Shown: positions 1 to 9,059 of the stretch, in pieces
Numbering within the stretch: position 1 is the first letter of the stretch
Layout of the letters: every line of letters begins with the position of its first letter
Source of the DNA: Mesotoga sp. Brook.08.105.5.1
GTDB lineage: Bacteria; Thermotogota; Thermotogae; Petrotogales; Kosmotogaceae
Assembly: GCF_002752635.1 (NCBI RefSeq)
Contig: NZ_AYTW01000004.1
Span: 1-64,000, forward strand
Length of the DNA: 64,000 bases
Reading direction: 5' to 3'
Position numbers and translations under genes: made by a program
Notes under the pieces: model-generated
Told to the model about the DNA's origin: nothing
What the model saw: the letters and a program-made list of their open reading frames with translations, nothing else
Databases searched by the model: none

Positions 1-144
1 ACAAAATGAGGTCGTATGAAATCTCCTTTGCACAATGGACAATGGGGATAATCTATGCGGCTGGATAATGGGAGCCGGATGAATCGAGAGGTTCAAGTCC
101 GGTTCTGAGAGAGCCTGGGGGTGAAATCCCCCCGGGCTACTCAC
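1..144 (+). mobile_element. Group II intron, 3' end only (domains V and VI)
   Basis: Positions 72-105 fold into a canonical 34-nt domain V. The lower helix pairs 72-80 with 97-105 and carries the catalytic AGC triad at 73-75. A two-base AA bulge lies at 95-96, and the upper helix 81-85/90-94 closes on a GAGA tetraloop. Domain VI follows: 109-138 pairs across to 142 and leaves A139 unpaired as the branch-point adenosine. The intron should end at the AC of 143-144. The reverse transcriptase gene and domains I-IV lie upstream of the window, so the class cannot be assigned. No intact protein end is recognisable in 1-71. Confidence 0.88.
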
Positions 145-557
145 CGATTGGAAAGAGCATAGGACTGGTTGACCGTTGAGAGGTTCTCCGTTCTCCGAAT
201 AAAAAACCTGCTATTCGTTCCAGAGCGAAGATCTGTTCTTCGTTCTTGGGCAAGGTGATGATTCAAGAGCGTTTGGACTCCAACCAGTCATGAAAAAACA
301 GCACTCATCGGAAACTCTCTTCTGGTTCCTGGCTTTCATAACTGACAATTTGCAACTGATCTCCACAGCTTAAAGCGGTTTCTAGATGCGAGATCCCGAT
401 CAGTTTCATATCGGGATGACCAAAGAGGAGAATAGAGATGATGTCTCTGTTAACAGAGATCAGGGGGTCCTTGATTCTTAGCACGCAGCGGTTTTTCTTC
501 GTCAGCAGAAGAGACTGTCATCCTGTGAATGGTTCTGCACAGGACCTCGCTCTTCAA

Positions 558-620
558 AACTCGGTTCTGATGACCCGCTTCAATAACCCGCTCCTCCTAA
601 CCCGATTTACATAACCCGTT
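558..620. repeat. Degenerate ACCCG repeat with 13-14 nt period
   Basis: GACCCG or AACCCG begins at 572, 585, 599 and 613, each followed by a pyrimidine-rich tail. A related ACTCGGTTC unit starts near 559 and another ACCCGGTTC unit lies near 785. The spacing of 13, 14 and 14 is regular although the tails have diverged. Function unknown. Confidence 0.45.
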
Positions 621-638
621 CCTAAAGGTGGTTCTTTG

Positions 639-717
639 CCCGCGAAGCGGAACTGGCCACCGAAGGTGACTGGCCTCTGCCGGAGGCAGAGACTGGCCAG
701 GCGGAGCCTGACTGGCT
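639..717. repeat. Array of four GNA-triloop mini-hairpins with ACTGGCC spacers
   Basis: Four short hairpins follow one another: CCGC-GAA-GCGG (640-650), ACC-GAA-GGT, TCTGCC-GGA-GGCAGA and AGGC-GGA-GCCT. Each is followed by ACTGGC(C). The stems differ in sequence but all keep pairing and a G-A-A or G-G-A triloop, while the spacer stays constant. GCGAAGC is known as an exceptionally stable DNA mini-hairpin. Function unknown. Confidence 0.6.
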
Positions 718-1008
718 TTCTAATCGCCTCCTGCCAAATGCAGCATCACTTCTGCTCTTGCCAGACCCTAGACCCCACGACCCCAGACCCGGTTCTTCCG
801 TTTACCTGTTAATTAGACAGCCTACTTCCATTTACTGAGATGTGCTTTTTTCTTTCTAGTTGAAGCCACAAGGTTGTAGTAAAATAGTACTGTTTCGAAA
901 CATTCTTTGGAATCCTGTATTATCTTCGGTAAAGCATTCTCACGGTCAGGGGGCAATCATTCGTCCGGCAGACAACAGTGCTGGCCAACCTAATTGGAGG
1001 TGGATCTA

Positions 1009-2799
1009 TTGAACTGGAAGAGAAGAATTCCTGCAGTTGTCATCGTCCTGATTCTCGCTTTGTTACTCCCTGTAACGGTTTTCGCTAAAGTCACGGCTCA
1101 TGAGCTTGTTGTTCTCGGGACAAACGATCTTCACGGTTACGTTATGCCTTTCGACTACCTGACCGTTCAGGAAGTCGAGGATTACGGAGCAGCAAAGACT
1201 TACACTCTTATCAAATGGGCAAGAGAGATCTATAGCAACACCCTGTTGATCGACACTGGCGATACTATTCAAGGAAGCGTTCTCGCAGAACGTGAAGCGA
1301 GAGTCGAACCCCTAAGTATGGGAGAAATCCCCTCGATAATTAGAGCAATGAATATCATGGGATATGATGCAGGAGCAATAGGAAATCACGAGTTCAATTT
1401 CGGTCTTGAGTATCTCGACCTCGCGATGGCAGCCGCTGATTATCCAATGCTTTCGGCAAACCTTTATAACGCCGATACTGAAGAATTAAGATACGATCCT
1501 TACGTAGTGCTTGACAGAGAAGTCGATGGCATACCGATAAAGATTGGAGTCATCGGTTTCTTGCCGCCCGAGATAATGATGTGGGATAGGGTTCTCCTGG
1601 AAGGAAGAGTCTATGTTGAACCGATTGCAGACGCCGCCGCCAAGTATATTCCTGAGCTAAGAGAAGAAGGCGTTGATCTTGTAATCGTTGCTCTCCATCA
1701 GGGAACCTCAGACGCTGAAGCTATACTCGAAAACGTCGAAGGAATAGATGCAATTATCATGGGTCACAGTCACGGGAGAATTGCCGAAAAAATCGATGGA
1801 GTCCCCGTTACCATGGCTGGCAGCTGGGGAAACTCCCTTGGTCTAATCCATTTCCAGCTTCTCAACAGAGACGGAAAATGGGAAGTCTTCTCCTCGTTCC
1901 CGCAGCTTTGGTACGTGGATGAAACGATAGAAGCCGCTTCCGAAATAGTTGAGGCTGTGAAGGAACAGCATGAGGCAACTATTGATTATGTTATGGCTCC
2001 TGTAGGAATTACAACAGTACCGATCACGGGATACTTCAGCAGAGTAATCGATAACGAAGTAACTCAGCTTGTCAACGAAGCCCAGCTGTGGTACGCGAGA
2101 GACTACTTCAAAGGCACTGAATTTGAAGGAATGCCTTTGCTTTCGGCCGCAGCGCCCTTCAGAACGAGCACCAATGTGGAAGCTGGCGACATAAGGATAA
2201 TGAATGCGGCCGACATCTACATCTACTCGAACACTCTACACGTCGTGAGAGTGAACGGCATCGAACTCAAGGGTTGGCTGGAAAAGTGTGCCGAAAACTT
2301 CAACCAGATCGATCCAAGCAGTACTGAGGACCAGAACCTTCTGGCACGTTTCTCATCCTATAACTTCGACATTATCGAAGGAATCAATTATCAGATCGAT
2401 GTTCGAAACCCTGTCGGCCAGAGGATTGTCGAGCTTACTTATGAAGGCGAAGAAATCGAAGATGATATGGAGTTCCTCGTCGTGACCAATAACTACCGCG
2501 CAGGTGGTGGCGGCTATCATCTAGTCGATGCCGACATCGTCCTCTCTTCAACAGTCGAGAATCGAAGCGTGATAATTGACTACATAATCGAGAAGGGTAC
2601 TATTACCCCCTCACCTTCCTTCAACTGGTCTATAGTTCCATTTGAGACAGCAGGAAGAATCACATTCACATCCAGTGATGAAGCGGCCACTTTGGCGGAA
2701 GAACTTGGAATAAAGGGCATAAAGTACATCGGAGATCGACTCTTCGAAGTAGATCTCGTAGAGCTAGCAGAAAACGTTCCACAGACAGTCTCTAACTAG
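1009..2799 (+). CDS. Secreted 5'-nucleotidase / 2',3'-cyclic phosphodiesterase family protein
   Basis: Predicted to hydrolyse nucleotides or related phosphoesters outside the cytoplasm (UshA/YfkN-type family). A signal peptide spans about residues 1-26 (KRR, then a long hydrophobic core, then VFA). The calcineurin-like metal motifs follow in order: TNDLHG, DTGDTIQGS, GNHEFNFG, ALHQG and GHSHG. A C-terminal 5'-nucleotidase domain occupies about residues 330-560. I chose TTG at 1009 because a strong GGAGGTG lies at 996-1002; an upstream in-frame TTG at 994 would place the ribosome site inside the gene. The gene is monocistronic, with a strong terminator right after it. The substrate is not determined by the sequence. 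Confidence 0.88.
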   Translation: MNWKRRIPAVVIVLILALLLPVTVFAKVTAHELVVLGTNDLHGYVMPFDYLTVQEVEDYGAAKTYTLIKWAREIYSNTLLIDTGDTIQGSVLAEREARVEPLSMGEIPSIIRAMNIMGYDAGAIGNHEFNFGLEYLDLAMAAADYPMLSANLYNADTEELRYDPYVVLDREVDGIPIKIGVIGFLPPEIMMWDRVLLEGRVYVEPIADAAAKYIPELREEGVDLVIVALHQGTSDAEAILENVEGIDAIIMGHSHGRIAEKIDGVPVTMAGSWGNSLGLIHFQLLNRDGKWEVFSSFPQLWYVDETIEAASEIVEAVKEQHEATIDYVMAPVGITTVPITGYFSRVIDNEVTQLVNEAQLWYARDYFKGTEFEGMPLLSAAAPFRTSTNVEAGDIRIMNAADIYIYSNTLHVVRVNGIELKGWLEKCAENFNQIDPSSTEDQNLLARFSSYNFDIIEGINYQIDVRNPVGQRIVELTYEGEEIEDDMEFLVVTNNYRAGGGGYHLVDADIVLSSTVENRSVIIDYIIEKGTITPSPSFNWSIVPFETAGRITFTSSDEAATLAEELGIKGIKYIGDRLFEVDLVELAENVPQTVSN

Positions 2800-2818
2800 A
2801 ATCACTTGCGTGAGCAAA

Positions 2819-2847
2819 ACCGGAGGTAAATATGCCTCCGGTTTTTT
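2819..2847 (+). terminator. Rho-independent terminator of the nucleotidase gene
   Basis: ACCGGAGG at 2819-2826 pairs perfectly with CCTCCGGT at 2835-2842 and is followed by a T tract to 2847, 20 bases after the stop codon. Confidence 0.9.
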
Positions 2848-3361
2848 GTCATTCACTTACATATTCTCGAAGCTAATATTGATGAGTAGACAGAGAATCC
2901 GCGCTTTCGCGGCCAACGCATGTTGAGCAAGACAAAATACTCTGTATGGGCATCCCTTCCATCTCGCACACCCAGTCCCGAGCAGATCGGTAGTTAGTGA
3001 GATTCGACATAGCGCTTTATTCGACATATCTGCTCCGCTCAATGAGACTTAAATGATCAGTCCGAAGGATCAGATTCCGCTTCCTTTGCAAATGAACTCG
3101 GATTATTCTTCATCCTATGATCCACCTTCTTAACTCGATTGACAATCCCACTCTTTGTACAGATTCACATCGTGCCAGGGAGGCGACAGGCAAATAGATC
3201 CTTTGCAGCGTCACAACTCGTGATTTTGAGCCCTTTTTCTGAGATCTCAATCCTGAGTTCGAAGAAGATAATCAGGCTTACCACTCTAGGGATATTTGAA
3301 ATCCACGCAACGCATGAGTTCGGTAAATGGGACCATGATTCAAATCTACCCTTTTCTGTCA
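2848..3361. other. Gene-free stretch between convergent genes
   Basis: I see no supported gene. Short open frames here lack ribosome sites and recognisable sequence. A small CCGCG-CTTT-CGCGG hairpin lies at 2899-2912. No T-rich terminator for the minus-strand gene ending at 3362 is evident. Confidence 0.5.
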
Positions 3362-4447
3362 CTAGATCGAATCTTCAGCATTGGGCTTGTCGATGCTGAT
3401 GTTCGAGTTACTGGTTTTCATAGTTATGAGGAGGCCGTTGCCGCCATTGAGTGTCCCTCTCAAGCTAGTTGAACTCGAACTGATTACGCCTACGGTAAGC
3501 CCCTTCAAATTGACGGTTCCATTGGTTGTAGATGCGCTTATCTCTGCACGAATCGAGTCATCTAAAAAGATTCCTATACTTCCATTAGTTGACAGCAGTT
3601 CAAGAACACCGAGATCTGGAAGGATCGCGTCGCAGACAATCTTCGCGTTTGAGGTTTCAAAACTATTGCTATCACCGATAAGAGTGACCTCAGTGACTGT
3701 AATTGCTCCGTTCGTGGAATTCGCCGAAACACTGAGAGTTCCCCTTTCGATTGTTATCGGAGCATTACTTGTCTCAATAATGAGGGTTCCAGATATTCCC
3801 TTTCCTTCAAACGCACCGTTGGTGGATCTAAGTTCCATGACTCCGGCGCATTCCTCGACAAAAATGGGCGAAATAGAGGTTTCAAGTGTCATGCTTCCCG
3901 AGACGGAGATCAGCTCCAAACCTCCATTGCTGCTTCTGCCTCTTATTGAGGCATTAAGTGATTTGAAAACCATTGCGCCGTTGCTGGTATTCACTAAAAT
4001 ATCTTCCACCGTTTCCGACGGGATATTCATATAAATTGTTGTCGCCTGCCCCATGAATTCATTCGTTTGCGATAATCTGGGAACAATCACAGTGAGCTTA
4101 CCATCTGCTGCGTTGATGTTCGGCCTAGTCTTTTCAAGATACTCTTCTTTGAGATTCTCGTCTGCAACCCTAATTGACTGTTCGACCCTGATTTCAACAT
4201 AATCTCTATCCCAGCCCACTACTTCGACCTTTCCGTTAAGACCGTCGATTCCCAATGAGTTCGGCTTCTCGGTGATCGTCACCGAGAAGTCTTCGTTGAA
4301 CTTCATTCCTGTGAATGACCTGCCAGAACCAAAACTGAATCCCATGATTTTGGGCCGGATTATCACTGCCGCACCTATCAAAAGGAGCCCTATTCCCAGC
4401 AGAAGTCCCGCAAGGGCCAGCCCTCTCTTTCTGTTGCTTTCTCTCAT
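3362..4447 (-). CDS. DUF4097-type beta-helix repeat protein with N-terminal membrane anchor
   Basis: A 361-residue protein. After a basic start (RESNRKRG) comes one hydrophobic segment at about residues 10-30, then repeated units of the type STNGxI / TSNAxI. This is the hallmark of the DUF4097 (putative adhesin) right-handed beta-helix family. At least six units run from about residue 150 to the end. The start is ATG 4447, preceded by GGGAGTGA; an upstream in-frame start at 4519 has no ribosome site. The family is often tied to membrane-stress regulators, but none is adjacent here. It probably sits anchored in the membrane with the helix outside; the function is unknown. Confidence 0.75.
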   Translation of the reverse strand: MRESNRKRGLALAGLLLGIGLLLIGAAVIIRPKIMGFSFGSGRSFTGMKFNEDFSVTITEKPNSLGIDGLNGKVEVVGWDRDYVEIRVEQSIRVADENLKEEYLEKTRPNINAADGKLTVIVPRLSQTNEFMGQATTIYMNIPSETVEDILVNTSNGAMVFKSLNASIRGRSSNGGLELISVSGSMTLETSISPIFVEECAGVMELRSTNGAFEGKGISGTLIIETSNAPITIERGTLSVSANSTNGAITVTEVTLIGDSNSFETSNAKIVCDAILPDLGVLELLSTNGSIGIFLDDSIRAEISASTTNGTVNLKGLTVGVISSSSTSLRGTLNGGNGLLITMKTSNSNISIDKPNAEDSI

Positions 4448-5423
4448 TTCATCACTCCCATTAGTACATCGCTGCCAATCAACTCTCGACAAAATACCAC
4501 CAAACAAAAGAATTTTCAAGTCAAAAATCCTCTTTACGCACGGAATAGAATCAAAGACGTCCTCCGTCAGTCGTCCAAGAGCAAGAACCCGTTTGCTGAA
4601 AAGAGCGACCGAGAAAGTGCGTTACCGAGAGGTTCACTGCGCTCACAAGAAGGCGAGAGAAAAGCAAATCGGCGCACGCGGGGCAAGAGCCGCTTTTCGC
4701 TGATCGCTGAACGCTGGGACGAGGATAAAAGACGTCCTTGGTCCTTCCCAAGTTCATGGACCCGTCCTTCGACAGGGTCAAAGGACAGATCCCGGGAGGA
4801 CCACAGAGTAAATCGTCTCCTTTTTGCCACACTCCAAACTCCAGACACGAGACACCCTAAAAACTCCGTCATGCCGCACCTTGATGCTGCATCTTGTTTT
4901 TGGTTATCAAGAGATGTTCGCATTTGGCGCGAGTACATGATTAGATCCAGAATAAAAGATCTACAAGATGACAGTGTAAGTCGTTCCTAAAGCAGCAGGC
5001 ATTTCCTTGCCCGAAATCAGTGATTCAAGGGAACAAGAGAATTGAACGGTAATGGCACGTCTCTAAAATGGTCCGCAAAACGGTATTCGAATTTCTTGGT
5101 TCTCTACAGCCAACAATCTAATACTCAGTAAATCTAGTGGGCTCAAGAGACGGCTCGGCGTGCGTAGAGACATTGTAAGAGCATACAGTACTCAATCGTA
5201 GAAAAGAGAGTCTCAAATCCTGAGGATGACGAAATCCACTTAATGTGGCTTTGTAGCTTCTATTCACAAGAAATGTGAACTTCTTGGAAACCATCAAGCG
5301 CAATTGATGGCTGCTTATTATATGATTGCAATGAGGGAGCCCAACGAACCTTTGGATCATAAAGAACTATTCCCAATGATCATTCACTGTTCATCCGCTT
5401 TAGAACGTTAAAGGAGGAATTAA
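4448..5423. other. Long gene-free region with degenerate dispersed repeats
   Basis: About 975 bases without a supported gene. The segment 4690-4890 contains fragments of dispersed intergenic repeats: GCTGATCGCTGAACGCTG near 4700, a GACCC...GGGTC inverted repeat near 4760, and CGTCATGCCGCACC...GATGCTGCATC near 4868. Apparent minus-strand open frames of 93 and 123 codons cross these repeats in two registers and look like chance readings of repeat DNA. The peptidase promoter should lie near the right end. Confidence 0.5.
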
Positions 5424-7217
5424 ATGACTGAGAAGAAGTACTCGATTGAAGAACTTATGGAGAACGAGACCATTGCGTCATTCGCGGTATCACCCGATTC
5501 AAGAAGGATTCTTTACTCTTCTGACAAAACGGGCAACTACAACATCTTTGAACTAGATCAGGAGAAGGGAAAGCACAGACAGATAACATCACTCACCGAA
5601 AACGCATTGGTATCTCACGTCTACAAAGGTGGGAGCTTCATTTTTGCAATGGATAAGGGCGGCGATGAACTACATCATCTTTATCTAGGAACAGAAGAGA
5701 AAATCAAAGATCTGACCCCTTTCGAGAAGACCAAGTCAGGATTTCACGTCTCCGTTGGCAATAGTGTTTACTACTACTCTAACAAGATTGATAGAAGTAG
5801 ATTCGATCTATATCGGTTTGAAAAGGCTGATCTAGCAGGTGAGCTGGTCTTCGAAAACAAAGACTTGTATGAACTGGGTCCAATTTCGGATAATGAAAGG
5901 TTTCTCGCTCTTCATAAGCCCGAGACTGCAAACAACTCGAATGTATATCTCCACGACTTGCTAAGCGGAGATACAACACTTCTGTCCCCCCATGAAGGAG
6001 AAGCTAATTTCATACCTCTCTTCTTCTCAAAAGATTCGATGAAGCTTTACTGTCTATCGGACATTGAAGGGGAATTCATGACGCTTTGGATAACGGATAT
6101 TGAAAGCAAAGAGCGTGAAGAGATCCTTGCCTTTAGTTGGGACATAATCGACGGGAGAATATCGGAAGACGGGAGAAGTGCTGTGCTTATAGTTAATAGA
6201 GACGGTTTTTCCGAACTTCACATAATCGATACAAAAGACAATACCCCTAAGATGTCTCCCGTTGAGACGGGTGGTGTAGTATACGATCAATACTTCAGCA
6301 AGGATAGCCGCTTCCTGTACTATCTTTGTGACTCAGCAACCTCCTCTCCTAATATCTTCATGATAGACCTCAATACAAAGGAGACAGAGCAGCTTACTGA
6401 TTCTATGAGCGAAGAAGTGAACAGTAATGACCTCTCTGAAGCAAAGGTACTCCGCTTTATTTCATACGACGGTCTCCAAGTGCCTGGGATTTTCTATCCG
6501 CCCAGAAATGTTCTGCCGAACGAGAAAGCGCCTGCGATTGTATGGGTTCACGGAGGACCGGGAGGTCAGTCTCTGCCAAGATACAGTCCTGAGATCCAGT
6601 TCATTGCAAATCATGGATATGCTATCTATGCAGTCAATAACAGAGGGAGCTCCGGCTACGGAAAGAGCTTCTTCAAAGCCGCAGATCACAAACACGGAGA
6701 AGCGGATCTGGATGATTGCGTAGCCGCCGCCAAGTATTTGGCCACCCTTGATTTCATCGACAAAGAAAGAATAGGAATAAACGGTGGAAGTTACGGTGGA
6801 TTCATGGTTCTTGCGGCACTTGCTTTCAGGCCAAAGGAGTTCAAGGTTGGTACAGATTTTTTCGGTGTCTCGAACTGGGTGAGAACTCTCAAAGAAGTGC
6901 CAGCTTGGTGGAAGATCGCTAAAGATCTCCTTTACGGGAAAATCGGAAACCCATTCACCGAGGAAGAATACCTCAAGAGCATTTCCCCTCTCTTTCACGC
7001 CGACAAAATAGAGAGGCCTCTTCTAGTGCTTCAAGGAGTAAATGATCCAAGGGTACTTAAGATAGAATCTGATGAGATAGTTGAGCGACTAAAAGAGCAT
7101 GGGGTTCCGGTTGAGTATGTAGTGTTCGATGATGAGGGCCATGGATTTAAGAAGAAGGCAAATAGGATAAGAGGTGCAAATGCGATGCTCGCCTTTCTTG
7201 ACAAATACTTGCGCTAG
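5424..7217 (+). CDS. S9 family serine peptidase (acylaminoacyl-peptidase / prolyl oligopeptidase type)
   Basis: A 597-residue cytoplasmic peptidase with no signal peptide. Residues 1-340 form a WD40/beta-propeller-like half (repeated SPDSRRILY, SKDSMKLY, SKDSRFLYY). Residues 350-597 form the alpha/beta hydrolase half. The catalytic triad is visible as Ser456 in GGSYGG, Asp541 in GVNDPR and His573 in GHGF. The oxyanion HGGPGG motif is near residue 378. ATG 5424 follows a strong AAAGGAGG. It would cleave or deacylate short peptides, fitting an amino-acid-fermenting lifestyle. It stands alone between two gene-poor regions. Confidence 0.92.
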   Translation: MTEKKYSIEELMENETIASFAVSPDSRRILYSSDKTGNYNIFELDQEKGKHRQITSLTENALVSHVYKGGSFIFAMDKGGDELHHLYLGTEEKIKDLTPFEKTKSGFHVSVGNSVYYYSNKIDRSRFDLYRFEKADLAGELVFENKDLYELGPISDNERFLALHKPETANNSNVYLHDLLSGDTTLLSPHEGEANFIPLFFSKDSMKLYCLSDIEGEFMTLWITDIESKEREEILAFSWDIIDGRISEDGRSAVLIVNRDGFSELHIIDTKDNTPKMSPVETGGVVYDQYFSKDSRFLYYLCDSATSSPNIFMIDLNTKETEQLTDSMSEEVNSNDLSEAKVLRFISYDGLQVPGIFYPPRNVLPNEKAPAIVWVHGGPGGQSLPRYSPEIQFIANHGYAIYAVNNRGSSGYGKSFFKAADHKHGEADLDDCVAAAKYLATLDFIDKERIGINGGSYGGFMVLAALAFRPKEFKVGTDFFGVSNWVRTLKEVPAWWKIAKDLLYGKIGNPFTEEEYLKSISPLFHADKIERPLLVLQGVNDPRVLKIESDEIVERLKEHGVPVEYVVFDDEGHGFKKKANRIRGANAMLAFLDKYLR

Positions 7218-8045
7218 AGACATTCAGTTACTGGTATTGGTGAGGGAGAGGAGTGGATTCAATCTGAGAAGACGAGAACTCAGCATATCGTGACGATAAG
7301 CAGAAGCTTTGTCGAGAGTTTCATCCTTTCATACCGTTTGATAGGAAGAGACGTAACAAGAGCTGTTCGTCGCTGATCAGTCGTTCCCCAATATGGTCAA
7401 AAAAACGATAAAGGAGTCCCTAATCAACTATTGCCGAAAAGGCCGTTCTTTAGATAGCCTGGCACAGCATTGACTTGATCTACTGATGTTTTTTCGAATT
7501 GTGCAGGTTGTGCTTCAAAGAACTGCTGTTTGCTGACACTGAACTTCCGGGGACGGAGAGATCTTCGATCCTTCAGGTTATAAGTAAGACTGTCAGCGGA
7601 AAAAAACAAGGGTGCGAGAAGCATCCTCAGTTTGGCACAAGAATCTGTAAGTTGGAATCGTGAGAATAATCAATTGCTCCTTGAGTTCATTGTCCAGCTT
7701 CTTTCTTAAGAAGCTGCGGGGCAGAATTCGTAATCCTTCTATTGAATTAGTTCGTCTGAGCCCAATGGAAACAAGGCCGTTTAATGAATTAATAGAAAGC
7801 CAATTCTTCCTCTTGTTGAAATACTTGTAGAAATTCGATCTTATGTCTTTCTCGACTAAGAGTACGGCCTCTGTCGATCTACAGAAAATGCTTAACTGCG
7901 AATCGGCATTGCATCCAAGCACGGTCTTCCCCAGCTCTGAATTATTCTGTCTTCCAGCTTGATTCAAAATCTTGTTCTTATGTTCCTACATGGCAACCTG
8001 TAATCTCAAGTCTTCCGGGCCTTATTGGTACTCTAAATGGTGAGT
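7218..8045. other. Gene-poor region, possibly holding a decayed gene
   Basis: No gene can be supported. A minus-strand open frame of 124 codons (7593-7967) has protein-like K/N/F-rich composition in its middle but no ribosome site and no family I recognise. It could be a remnant or chance. GTTCGTCGCTGATCAGTCGTTC near 7367 resembles the degenerate repeats seen at 4.7 kb. Confidence 0.4.
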
Positions 8046-8870
8046 TTAGAGCGCCAATATCAGTCCGCCCTCTCCAGCATATGTGGCAATCGCAGGACCC
8101 ATCTTTCCGATTATGACTTCGGAATCTCGGACACGTTTCCTAATTTCCGAAGCGAAGAACTCAGCGTCTTTGAGATTATCCACGTGAGTTATGCCGAAAA
8201 TCTTCTTCCCGGTCTTTGAGGAAGCTTCTATTAACTCAATTATCGCTTCTCTAAATCTCCTGCTTCCTCTTACCTTCTTAAGGAGCTTAACTTCGCCATT
8301 TATACCGTGCAGGATAATCTTCATGTTCAATATGTTAACCAGGCTACCCTGGAATTTGCTAAGACGGCCGCCTTTGACAATATTCTCCACTGTCGCGAGA
8401 GGGATGATAATCTTCACGTTTTCTCGGTACTCCTCCAGCGCTTCGACTATTTCGTCCAGTTCAGCGCCCGGTTCAGCCATTCTAGCGGCTATCAGCACCT
8501 GGATGCCATGGGAGATCGAACCTGCAAGAGAATCGAATACGATCGCCTTGCCTCCGCTCATTTCGGCGCCGAGGATCGCTGATTGATAGGCACCGCTGAG
8601 TTTTGATGAAATAGTAATGCAAAGTGGAGTTTCACCCTTCTTCTGAATATCCTCAAAGATCTCAGCAAAATCGGCCGGCGAAGGCTGAGAAGTCTTTGGA
8701 AGTTCCCGGGATTTGCCCATTAATCGCCAGAATTCCTCTGGAGTGATGTCGATATCTTCCTTGAAAGTCATATCATCAACGAAAATGTTGAGAGAGGCAA
8801 AGGGAATACCATACTTCTTCAACGTTTCAACCGGCAGATCACATGAGCTGTCCGTCACTATCCTGACCAC
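8046..8870 (-). CDS. DegV family fatty-acid-binding protein
   Basis: A 274-residue protein of the DegV family, which binds a fatty acid and in Gram-positives acts as the FakB partner of fatty-acid kinase. The N-terminal signature TDSSCDLP is at residues 6-13. The conserved ITISSKLSGAYQSA and DSLAGSISHG segments follow near residues 80-120. Start GTG 8870 is set by AGGAGGGATACG just upstream. No FakA-like kinase gene is nearby, so the physiological role is open. Confidence 0.88.
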   Translation of the reverse strand: MVRIVTDSSCDLPVETLKKYGIPFASLNIFVDDMTFKEDIDITPEEFWRLMGKSRELPKTSQPSPADFAEIFEDIQKKGETPLCITISSKLSGAYQSAILGAEMSGGKAIVFDSLAGSISHGIQVLIAARMAEPGAELDEIVEALEEYRENVKIIIPLATVENIVKGGRLSKFQGSLVNILNMKIILHGINGEVKLLKKVRGSRRFREAIIELIEASSKTGKKIFGITHVDNLKDAEFFASEIRKRVRDSEVIIGKMGPAIATYAGEGGLILAL

Positions 8871-9010
8871 CGTATCCCTCCTCTGTGTTCATATAATAAG
8901 ATTATATGTCATTACGAGTCCAGAGCAATGTTTGGGCAGAAAGTCGTTTAATACTTGAAACCATTTTGGTGGAAAATTGTCTCTAAAAACTACCGAATAT
9001 CTAATTCCAA

Positions 9011-9035
9011 AAGAAAAGGGCGGATTGTCCGCCCT
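9011..9035 (-). terminator. Terminator of the DUF2202 gene
   Basis: On the minus strand AGGGCGGA (9035-9028) pairs with TCCGCCCT (9024-9017) across a 3-nt loop, followed by TTTCTT. It lies 25 bases beyond the stop of the DUF2202 gene. Confidence 0.88.
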
Positions 9036-9059
9036 ATTGAATCCCATTCGCTGGCCAGT

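Larger units (their letters stand above)
145..1008. other. Gene-free region downstream of the intron
   Basis: No convincing coding frame is present. The stretch holds a weak inverted repeat of the dispersed GATCCCGAT...ATCGGGATGAC type at 391-420, an ACCCG repeat with 13-14 nt period at 558-620, the hairpin array at 639-717, and a C-rich stretch of GACCC copies around 765-790. The promoter of the downstream nucleotidase gene must lie in the last 150 bases, but no box is clear. Confidence 0.6.

Noticed and set aside
85-105. GGTTCAAGTCC resembles a tRNA T-arm
   Set aside because: No acceptor, D or anticodon arms surround it. The stretch is fully explained as the upper helix and bulge of group II intron domain V.
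640-717. CRISPR-like array
   Set aside because: The repeated element (ACTGGCC) is only 7 bases and the variable parts are self-complementary hairpins, not spacers.
3381-4034. Plus-strand open frame of 217 codons
   Set aside because: It is antisense to the DUF4097 gene; the repeated codons of that gene keep the opposite frame open.
4551-4938. Two overlapping minus-strand open frames of 93 and 123 codons
   Set aside because: They read the same degenerate repeat DNA in different registers, have no ribosome site, and resemble no protein family.
6462-6998. Minus-strand frame of 178 codons inside the S9 peptidase gene
   Set aside because: Fully antisense to the catalytic domain of a clearly real gene.
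7424-7967. Minus-strand frames that might be a small gene pair
   Set aside because: No ribosome site, no recognisable motif, and they overlap each other in different frames. At best a remnant.
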